This document shows positions 56,097 through 64,000 of a stretch of 64,000 bases of DNA, one piece after another. The position numbers were made by a program, and so were the translations under genes. Numbering within the stretch: the first letter of the stretch is position 1; every line of letters starts with the position of its first letter. Source of the stretch: Scolanthus callimorphus (taxonomy: Eukaryota; Cnidaria; Anthozoa; Actiniaria; Edwardsiidae). The notes below the pieces were generated by a model that was not told the DNA's origin, searched no databases, and worked only from the letters and a program-made list of their open reading frames with translations. Where the stretch lies: contig CM066924.1 in the NCBI GenBank assembly GCA_033964015.1, positions 23,494,280 through 23,558,279 on the forward strand. The letters run 5' to 3'.

Positions 56097-58751
56097 ATGC
56101 GAGGAATATTGAGATACGCAGCCTATGGCGCTTTAGCAGTGGGCGGCGCGGCGCTGTGTTACTATGGTTACAGGCGCTTCTATTGTGGGTCAAAGGTGAG
56201 GTCACACGTTCTTGGAATGAGCGGCGCGCGCGCGCTTTTTCGCTCGTCGCCAGCTATTTATGAATAATATAATTCAATGATTATGTACGCTCGATAATGC
56301 GCCATTCATATTTGCCTCCAGCCAGCAAACAAAAAAAACGTTTGGCCAAATTTGTCTCAATAGTAGGCTTATCTCCGGTGTAATAACCTGTGAGTCCGCA
56401 CGAACTGCGTCACAAAGCTTCCTTTGTTTGGTAGAACGAATCAGGATGAAATAAGAACTGAACACAAAGGTGTCCTCTGGGAATGGTTATTACACCGGAG
56501 TTAACCCCAATAGTATTTCTCAAGTATCATTTCTCGTGACAAATAGGTTTTGTCAGTGTTTGTGCTGCCCAAAAATATGCGACGACACAATTCACGTAGA
56601 CTGTCGATCTTTGGCCTGATATTTTATTATCCAAAGTACATAAGGCGCGCTGGATCGTTTTGCCGTTTCATCTGCTTATCATCTAAAAGCTGTCTTTCTG
56701 GAGTCGTGATTGAGCAAAAATCTGGTAATGCAGCACCGACTTTGGACGCATTTCCAGATGTCACTTGAGACCTAACACTTCGAATAACTCGGACAAGAAA
56801 TTTAGCGCCAACAGTCTCCCCTATAGGGGGACTCCCCTATTTTTTGGGCGGGGGTGCTGGACGTACCTTTTAGGGTTTAAAATCAGGCCTCTGGTACCTT
56901 TTAGGGGTAAAACTCGAAAACTTGCAATTTTTTTCCAGGTAGGTACGGTGTTAGAGCTCCGTTCTAGCAAATCACACTTTTTGGAAGCCTGAATTTCAGA
57001 CGTATTTTCCCTCGTAAAAAAATACGTCTCGTTGGTACCTTTAAGGGGTCAAAATCAACTAAGCGACGCCATGTTGGGTACCTTTTAGGGGTAAAATCGA
57101 AAGTTCCCGACGAGCACCCCCCCCCCCCCCCGTCCCAAAATAGGGGAGTCTGGTTTCTTTCGCTCTGCTACTTATCCTGCGTACGCCCCTGATAGTACTC
57201 AGCAAATATATTAGATAAGCGGTATCCCATACAAATAAAGTCGTGACAAATTCTACGCTTGCTCTACAGATTGCTGATACCACACCTACTAAGGTAGAAT
57301 CAGTTGAGAAGATTGAAACATCTCAAGTGAGTGCAAGCGCAATTAGCTTAGTAGAGAGCACAACTGAGCTACATGAGGATGATAAGAGCACGAGTCCTGT
57401 TTCCTCTAGCACACAAACTCCTGTTAAAAAGATCTCAGAGTGCCAGGTCGCACCCGACAATGATCTGGCCAGGGCTATGGAGGCACAAGACCAGCTAGGT
57501 GAATACACCGAGGAAGAATACAAAGCCGCACAGGAATTTAACGTTGAGATGGAAGCGCTGGCCTGCTATCTGTTCTACCAGGTAATACAGTCGTAGAAAT
57601 AGATACATATATAATCATACAGAGACCTAGACAAAGATAGAGACATAGATAAGCCACAGAGACACGGAGAGAAAGATACATGTAGACAGATATCAGAGGC
57701 ATAGACACAGAGACATTGTAATATAGAGACGGACATAAACATAAACAAAGACAGGCCTGCGGCTCGAGAATCTCTTACGATAGTATGCCATCGTGCTTCA
57801 GGGGCGTAGCCAGGGGGGGGGGGGGGGGGGGGGGCAGGGCCCCCCCTTTCTCGGGAGATTTTCCCATACATTTACTGTATTTGCTGGAGAAAATTTGAAC
57901 ATTTTCGTCCCATGTTTTCACTATCCCCCCCCCCTTCAGAAATTCCTGGCTACGCCGCTGTGCTTATCGACTATCTGCGTGCTCCCAGTACTCGATATAC
58001 GCATGCAAGCATGGACCATTCCTTTACTGTAAACCAACAAAGACGTGGCTTGAGATAGAGCCACAGACATATGGACACATAGATATTTATTCTGTTTTGA
58101 AAAGTTTTACAGCTAAATGTATCTAAACCCTGAGCATATCCGTCATCCAATTTTCGCAAGGTAAAGCAGAGATTTGTCAGTCTAAAGCTGCAGTTTGTTG
58201 TATGTGAATTCAGAAGTTTTTTCGCATTTTTCTCGAAAGTATGAAATTCTGTGTATAATACCCCATTCACATCGGCGCTTAAACCAGTTTAAAGGTAATT
58301 TAATTAAACTGGTTTAACTCCTTATCTCCAAAGAGAAGACAGTTCCAAGAACAAAACTGAATAGACTGTACTGTACATGTTACTAACTGATCATTTAGCT
58401 AGTAAGAGTTTATCGCAGTAACAAGCTTGGCATGTCGATGTGAGGCGAAGACAAACCTTGTTTATCTAAACATGGTTTTGGTGTGAATGGGGTATAAAAG
58501 CCCTTTTCGCTTGGTGAGGCTTATACTGCTTATTTATAAATATTCATAGACATAAAGACAAAGGCATAGACACTCTCCATCTACTGCATCTATCCCTCAT
58601 TTTTACTTTGCCTTTTGCTTATCAGGGCAGAACAGATGAAGAGCTCAAGCAGTTTGAGCTGCAATTAGGTCCCGTGTGGCCTGTTGTGATGGCCTACAAA
58701 GACCGCGTGTCTCTTGATAATCCTGCCGTCGGGATCTTGAACAAGGAGTAG
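56097..58751 (+). CDS. Single-pass membrane protein, unknown family
   Basis: Three exons, 56097-56195 (GTGAGG donor), 57270-57581 (CTCTACAG acceptor, GTAATA donor) and 58626-58751 (CTTATCAG acceptor, TAG stop), all in phase 0, give 178 residues. Residues 7-24 (YAAYGALAVGGAALCYYG) form one hydrophobic helix preceded by a short basic MRGILR and followed by YRRF, which would suit a mitochondrial-membrane or signal-anchor protein. The middle is acidic and Ser/Thr-rich (low complexity), and the C-terminal 70 residues look folded: EYTEEEYKAAQEFNVEMEAL, CYLFYQ, GRTDEELKQFE, GPVWPVVMAY, ending VGILNKE. It starts 355 bp from the divergent CCDC87. I do not recognise the family. Confidence 0.7.
56373..56500. 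mobile_element. 128-bp element, CTCCGGTGTAATAACC ends
   Basis: Perfect inverted repeat CTCCGGTGTAATAACC / GGTTATTACACCGGAG, with flanks TTAT at left and TTAA at right, so a decayed TTAA duplication is plausible. It lies in intron 1 of the membrane-protein gene. Confidence 0.8.
56812..57150. mobile_element. Element with ACTCCCCTATTTTGGG-type ends and internal GGTACCTTTTAGGGG repeats
   Basis: GACTCCCCTATTTTTTGGGC and a GGGGGTGCT near the left are inverted at the right (AGCACCCC, CCCAAAATAGGGGAGTC). Inside, GTACCTTTTAGGG or GGTACCTTTAAGGGG is repeated about four times. A C-run at 57118-57131 is part of the right end. Non-coding, intron 1 of the same gene. Confidence 0.75.
57799..57960. mobile_element. 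hAT-like MITE, CAGGGGCGTAGCCAGG ends
   Basis: CAGGGGCGTAGCCAGG at the left, AATTCCTGGCTACGCCGCTG at the right. GTGCTT lies immediately before and, overlapping the last base, after it, compatible with a 6-8 bp duplication. G- and C-runs lie just inside the ends. The interior CCCATGTTTTCACTATCC relates it to 20491-20573. It is in intron 2 of the membrane-protein gene. Confidence 0.8.
58258..58495. mobile_element. 238-bp element, ATACCCCATTCACA ends
   Basis: ATACCCCATTCACATCGGC is inverted at the right (TTGGTGTGAATGGGGTAT), and AAACCAGTTTAAAGG with TTAAACTGGTTTAA forms an internal palindrome. It ends about 130 bp before exon 3 of the membrane-protein gene. Confidence 0.75.
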
Positions 58752-58756
58752 AGTGT

Positions 58757-58838
58757 TGTGGGCGTGCTTTGGGTGTGGTGTTTTGTATGTGTGTATGTGT
58801 GCTGTGTATGTATGTGGTGTGTGTGGGTGTGTTGTTAT
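58757..58838. repeat. GT-rich simple sequence
   Basis: Irregular (TGTG/TATG)n stretch just after the stop codon of the membrane-protein gene. Confidence 0.8.
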
Positions 58839-58841
58839 TAT

Positions 58842-59090
58842 CAGGCCCGTAACATGGTATATTTGGCTCGAGATCCCTTATTTTTGGTAGCAGTTTTAAT
58901 TACTACTGAGTCAAATTTGTTAACTTTTGATTCTGTTCTTCTTAAAAATTCTGATTCCTGATCCGGATCCCGAAGCATCTATTGAGCCCACTCATGTAAT
59001 TTTGATCTCGGAGCTCACCCCCCTGAGTCCTGATCCCGGCTATATTTTAGGCTTTGATTGACTCCTGGGCCCATATACCATGTTACGAGC
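58842..59090. mobile_element. GATC-rich element, copy 3
   Basis: CAGGCCCGTAACATGGTATAT at the left and ATATACCATGTTACGAGC at the right. Its reverse complement follows the copies in the Ly6 array (ATAGCCGGGATCAGGACTCA, GGATCAGGAATCAGAAT, AAAATAAGGGATCTCGAG). It is the most complete copy and defines both ends. Confidence 0.8.
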
Positions 59091-59671
59091 GTGTGTTGTG
59101 TTGTGTCATGTTTGATGTATGTTATATGTGTTGTGGTTTGTGTTTGTGTCATATGGACGCGTTCACGCTCTCCGGTGCATCATGGGCAGAAATCGAAGCT
59201 GAAAATAAACTGAGAAGTCTAAATCTTAGACTTTCTCAAAACTGGAAACGTCTTAAAAGCTCAAAGAAACCGTTCAATTCGGTTATTTCTACAAAGTTTA
59301 ACATATTTTTCATATTGACATTTTCTTATTTTTAGGCCGGCTAAGTTTACAAGGGTCGTATGAAAAACTGTTTCCTTAAAACTGTCAGAAGTCTAAATTA
59401 TAGGCTTTTTCCAATCTTGAAACATGTTACAAGTGTTAAGAAACTGCCTAAATCGGTTATTTCTACAAAGTTAAGCGCCGTATTTTGTTTTTATTTTTTT
59501 TATTTACAAGGCCCTATGAATGATCTTTTGAAAATATTGTAAGTTATGGACTCAGGAGAGAAAAAATATGGATTCTAGTGAGGATTCCCGGAATGCCTTT
59601 ACCAAACGAATCTGAAAAATTTCCGCCATCTTACTCTGAATACCCATGATGCAACGGAGAGCGTGAACGTG
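59091..59671. other. No gene recognised; internal duplication
   Basis: Two related stretches (about 59195-59330 and 59365-59500) share GTCTAAAT..TAGGCTTT/GACTTT, CTTGAAAC and CGGTTATTTCTACAAAGTT. They suggest an old tandem duplication of non-coding sequence. Confidence 0.5.
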
Positions 59672-59836
59672 GAGTGAGGATGGAGACGAGGGTGGAGGTG
59701 AATATGGAGACGAGGATGGAGACGAGGGTGGAGGAGAAGATGGAGACGTGGGTGGAGACGAGAGTGGAGGAGAAGATGGAGACGAGGGTGGAGACGAGGA
59801 TGGAGAGGAGGATGGAGACGAGGATGGGGGCAGAGG
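59672..59836. repeat. Purine-rich GGATGGAGACGAG minisatellite
   Basis: Irregular 12-18 bp units such as GATGGAGACGAG and GGTGGAGGAGAA. One strand is almost entirely purine, so triplex-type structures are conceivable. The open frames on both strands are a consequence of the repeat. Confidence 0.9.
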
Positions 59837-59896
59837 CGAAGAGAAAAACTCAAGAACGGGGACTGAGTGCCAAAGCAGAAACTTTGCAAACACAGC

Positions 59897-61380
59897 GTAG
59901 ACGAAATGGACAATCAACTGTTTTCGTAGCTGACTTCTTTTATGTCATCAAAAAACATTTAAAAAATACAAAAAAGAGAATGGCATTCTAGAAGACACCG
60001 AAGATAAGGCGATGGTCTTCGACTACTGTTCAATGTAAGACATTTGGACAACTTCACACAGATAGGGTAGACGAAATGGACAATTAACTGTTTTCGTAGC
60101 TGGCTTCTTTTATGTCATCAAAAATATTTAAAAAATGCAAAAAAAGAGAATGACATTCTAGAAGACACCGAAGATAAGGCGTTGGTTTTCGACTACAGAA
60201 CTTCTGCTGAGACGAAGAGAGTTGTAAAAGAAAGAAGATCGTAAGAAGAATGAAGAGAATGCATTGTGATGAAGTGGCTAAACTCAGAACAACAGAGCAG
60301 AGACGAAATAATTGTTTCATTCTGTTTACACAGAAAGCGTAGGAGAACTGGACGATCAACTGTTTTCGTAGCTGACTCCTTTTATGTCATTAAAAAAAAA
60401 CATTTAAAAAATACAAAAAAGAGAATGGCATTCTAGAAGACACCGAAGATAAGGCGATGGTCTTTGACTTCTGTTTTCCGTTATTGCAAGAGCACTCCAA
60501 GAAAAGTAATAACATCTGAATAAAGAGATATAACAACTGAGACAAGAAATGGACTTCTGCTGAGACGAAGAGAGTTGTAAGAGAAAGAAGATCGTAAGAA
60601 GAATGAAGAAAATATATTGAGATCAAGTGGCTAAACTCAGAACAACAGAAACACATAGAGCAGAGACGAAAGAACTGTTACATTCTGTTCATATAGAAAG
60701 CATATAGGAGAAATGGACGATCAACTGTTTTCGTAGCTGACTTCTTTTATGTCATCAAAAAACATTCAAAAAATACAAAAAAAGAATGGCATGGCTAGAA
60801 GACACCGAAGATAAGGCGATGGTCTTCGACTACTGTTTTCAGCGCAAGAAAGTTGAGCACTCAAATAACATCTTAATAAAGAAATAACATCGGTGAAACG
60901 AGGAGATTTGCGAGAGAAAGAAGATCATAAGAAGGACGAAGCGCATGCATTGTATCAAGTGGCTAAACTTAGAACAACAGAAACACATAGAGCAGAGACG
61001 AAAGAACTGTGTCATTCTGCTCACATAGAGAGCAATAACATCTGAATAAAGGGTAACAACTGAGACGAGACATGAACTTACGAGCACGTACGAGGAGAGT
61101 TGTGAGAGGAAGAAGATCGTAAGGATGAAGGCTAGATCAAGCGGCTAAACTTAGAACAGAAACATAGAGCAGAGACGAAAGAACTGTGTCATTCTGCTCA
61201 CATAGAGAGTAATAACACCTGAATTAGAATATTCAAAAGACTGAGACTAAAAATGAACTTCTGCTGAGACGAAAGAAGATCATTAAGGATGAAGAGAAAT
61301 GCATTGAGGTCAAGCGGCTAAACTTAGAACAACAGAAACTGACACATGGAGCAGAGACGGAAGAACGTTTTATTCTGTTG
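59897..61380. repeat. Long-period composite tandem repeat
   Basis: Module A (CAACTGTTTTCGTAGCTGAC, TTTTATGTCATCAAAAA, GACACCGAAGATAAGGCGAT) starts near 59910, 60081, 60356 and 60720. Module B (TCTGCTGAGACGAAGAGAGT, GAAAGAAGATCGTAAG, GGCTAAACTCAGAACAACAG) follows and recurs up to about 61380, with later copies lacking A. The period varies from 170 to 370 bp. No coding or RNA identity is recognised. Confidence 0.85.
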
Positions 61381-62870
61381 GTGTCATTCACATTTAGTGG
61401 AAAAACGATACCGAAAAAGAAGGAACTGTCAGATTATATTTTCACAGATAAAGCCACGAACGCTTCAAGAAATGTTTAAAAGAATTAAAAATGAGATTCT
61501 CTCAAGATTTTGCGGTGTCATTATTCCTCTATTTCTTCTTTCATTTTGCAGTCGACAGAATCGGTTAACGGTGTTTATTTCTTGTTGCCATGCACCCAAT
61601 TCACGTGATGAATCAGATTACCATTGTTCATTTTGTACATAGTTACGTGCATTCGGTCGTTTGTAAGAGAATGCACAATTCTAAAACCCTGAAATACAAA
61701 GGGTATACGTACACTAAAAAGACTAAAAACAGCATAATAAAAAGGTAATTGTTTACTGTGAGTTCACTTTCAGTTAATTGTTTCCCCCCTTTGTTCTTGT
61801 TCTGGCGTCCTTAGTTTCCAATTGAATAGCGATCATGCCGCGTTACTCGATAAATTCTTCCAGCCTTTGGTCACTAAACAACAGAGCTAGGACAGTTATT
61901 GTTGTTATTTTCAAACTGCAAATCCTCAGTCCTGTTCTGTGAGTGAATTGTACAATCACTTAGCGGGAAACTATGATCATTCTTTGAAAACATGGCGAGC
62001 TACAAGATTTCAGCTGTCTTAACTTCATTTGCAACGCTTTATTTGAGAATCGTTTAATAGGATTTGAGTTATAATGGTGTTATTCAATTAGGGATTCGCT
62101 GCAGCCGGTGATAGGCTACTGCGCATGTGCATAAATGGATAGGCAGGTGAAAATCTTGGTGAAAGCAAGTAAAAGAAAAACATCTTTCTTACTTACTAGG
62201 AGGTGAAATAATCACGCTGGTATCGTATTTTTAATGAAAACCCTCAACACTGTATCTCGTAGTCACTGCTCTTGAACCTAATTTTAATGAATCAAGTCGA
62301 ATAAACGGCGCCTGAAGCTCTCGAATAAATTGATCCACGTTGTCACAAATGGAGCTAACTTAGGAGTTCATTTGTTTTATGTTATCACAAGCGAGACTGT
62401 TTATTCACTAACTATAGAGCAGAGAGCATTATAATGATGTCAAAGTGTCGGGAATATAGTTTATAACCGTACTAGAATGCAAGGAATGTGTAATTCCGAT
62501 AGAGAACGAAATATATGAATGTGTCTGCGGTTGGGCATTCAGAATAGTGCTGATCTGAGCGATGTATAATGGAAAAACTATCTTGGGAGACCCAATCATG
62601 AATAGCACGACTCTGATGTTTGCATCAACCAATCAAAATTTAAAAAGTAAACAACGAGCATGAATTAAGCATCCAAAGAAGTGTTTTTTGAAGCTCGAGT
62701 CATTAGCTATCTTAGCTAGTATTTAATATTTATATCGAATGCGAGAACGCGCTAAGCTAGGGTGTCGGGCTGTGTGCTCACTGGGAGATAAAGTAGAAAA
62801 CAACTAGTGCTCGCAAACTTACGGAGTCGAAGTTTGCTTTCCCGTTCCCGGCGGCGAAAGAGTTTTTAAA
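61381..62870. other. Intergenic; probable LITAF-like promoter at the right end
   Basis: No exon recognised. The last 150 bp before the ATG (GAGATAAAGTAGAAAAC... to CCGGCGGCGAAAGAG) are presumably the 5' untranslated region and promoter of the next gene. No TATA box is clear. Confidence 0.4.
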
Positions 62871-63097
62871 ATGTCCGACGAAGAAAAACAACAACTCATG
62901 AATGGGGAGCGTTCGTCTTTGAATTCTCCAGGCGAAGGATCAAGCGGAGAAGGAGAAAATAGCGAGGACAATCTGAAATTTGAAGATGTACCCGTGTATA
63001 CGACTTGCCCGTTCTGTCAAGAAAAAATCGTAACTCGAACCAGCTTCAAAAGTGGGAAGTACACTTACTGGACATCGGCGTGTTTGTGTATATTTCA
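62871..63097 (+). CDS. LITAF-domain protein, first coding exon (partial)
   Basis: ATG at 62871 in AAAATGTCC context; 75 codons plus two bases, then a strong donor (TTTCA/GTAAGT, phase 2). Residues 1-40 are hydrophilic, Ser/Gly/Glu-rich (MSDEEKQQLMNGERSS), without the PPxY or PTAP motifs of vertebrate LITAF. Residues 42-53 (VYTTCPFCQEKI) hold the first CxxC zinc pair (Cys46, Cys49) of the LITAF/SIMPLE zinc-ribbon, followed by VTRTSFKSGKYTYW and the start of the hydrophobic membrane-inserting segment (ACLCIF). The second zinc motif (HxCxxC) must be on a later exon; none is visible to 64000. Family members sit on the cytosolic face of late endosomes and lysosomes. Confidence 0.85.
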
Positions 63098-64000
63098 GTA
63101 AGTATAGACTTTTCTACCACGCACGTTTTATTTACCTTCACATAAATAGAATTGTTTTATTCAAAATAGAATTCCGGGGATCGAAAAGTTTCGATTTCTT
63201 CACATCATCAAGCTAGCTAGGTCGCACTAATCATTTGAACGCGTATAAGTCGGGGGTGTAACTTTCAGGCATACAATTCAATTCGTCTGCACGTAACTTA
63301 ATGTTGTTGTTACCTTAAGTGATACGGGAAATGTAGCTGAGTGCTGTCATACTTGAAGATGTTTGATGTGTTAGGAGAGGGCTTAGAACTCGGCCAAGAG
63401 AATAAAAGCCGTTTTTATTTTTAGAAAATTTCTTACACGAGGATTTCTCACTCAGGAACAGCTGTGCTCGATGAGAACTCTTCATCGCATCAATTGTAAA
63501 CTCCGTCAATGGAAAACGCATTACGTTGAAATCCAAATTCCGTTTTCTGTTCAGGCTATTCTATTTGATTGTTTCTAGCAACGGCTACAAGTTTTTTTTA
63601 TTGATAACTGTGGGCAGTATTTGTTGCTTTAAAACAAGCAGCTATCTTCCCCGCTTCGCTTCTAGGAGCACACACAGCGCAATCATTGAAACAAAACCCA
63701 ATTTCGCAAAGCCCGTTCTCACGATACTAAACTAAGAACTATTATGACACTTTTCTTTTTTTCTTTCGAATATTTGTAAATAGATTTCTCTATAGAGTAT
63801 TATTATAGTCTACCTGAAGGATCTACCGTGCATAAATAAAGCTTTTACTTACTTACTTACTTTCTTTTTTAATTTGTCGCCTTTGCTACTATTATTTTAA
63901 ATTTAATGCTAACCATTTTTTGTATGGCTTTGAATTCTTTATTACTCTGCACTGCTTTCAAAGAGAATGAAAAACAAATCAATGAAACATTTCCAATTTG
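63098..64000 (+). other. Intron of the LITAF-like gene; LINE-type tail
   Basis: No second exon found. At 63800-63865 the sequence CCTGAAGGATCTACCGTGCA, ATAAATAAAGC and then (TTAC)n resembles the 3' end of a non-LTR retroelement with a short tandem tail. Confidence 0.5.

Noticed and set aside
59552..59991. Serine/proline-rich and arginine/glutamate-rich frames of over 100 codons
   Set aside because: Low-complexity translation of the purine-rich minisatellite on both strands and in several frames.

Overview
This looks like nuclear DNA from an intron-rich invertebrate animal, most likely a cnidarian (sea anemone or coral). The reasons are many short exons with GT..AG borders, a multi-exon CCDC87 orthologue, a LITAF-domain gene, small GPI-anchored Ly6/uPAR-like proteins, and dense short inverted-repeat transposons and minisatellites. 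The species assignment is inference. Nothing prokaryotic was seen, and most long open frames are by-products of tandem repeats or transposons.

Layout. 1-11.5 kb: no gene recognised, but a 21-bp minisatellite (3.8-4.5 kb) and several fold-back elements. 12.0-14.7 kb: a very regular 20-bp minisatellite of roughly 135 units. 14.8-32.7 kb: a tandem array of three Ly6/uPAR-like genes on the + strand, each with a signal-peptide exon and one exon carrying the cysteine domain and GPI tail. Copy 1 is intact. Copy 2 is intact but carries an extra chimeric exon that has lost its splice acceptor. Copy 3 is frameshifted. The array units can be compared with each other, so several insertions have a visible empty site. 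The most striking insertions are two near-identical ~2.5-kb elements in opposite orientation (25081-27574 and 29076-31535). They have CACAAGGAATTC termini and perfect 4-bp target-site duplications, and they bracket the promoter and first exon of copy 3.

35.5-36.3 kb: a small two-exon secreted-protein gene, apparently with a GC-AG intron. 37.1-55.7 kb: a CCDC87 orthologue on the - strand, for which I could trace 33 exons by splice sites, phase and similarity to the vertebrate protein as I remember it. Two joins do not keep frame (exon 8; exons 31-32). Its introns hold many inverted-repeat elements, and the end of exon 21, with its splice donor, has been duplicated in tandem into the intron. 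56.1-58.75 kb: a divergently transcribed three-exon gene for a 178-residue single-pass membrane protein of unknown family, sharing a 355-bp intergenic promoter region with CCDC87. 59.7-61.4 kb: a purine-rich minisatellite and a complex long-period tandem repeat. 62.87 kb to the window end: first coding exon of a LITAF-domain gene that runs off the window.

The genes do not form an operon or pathway. The main stories are a young Ly6-like gene cluster being reshaped by unequal exchange and transposons, and a compact CCDC87 / membrane-protein divergent pair.
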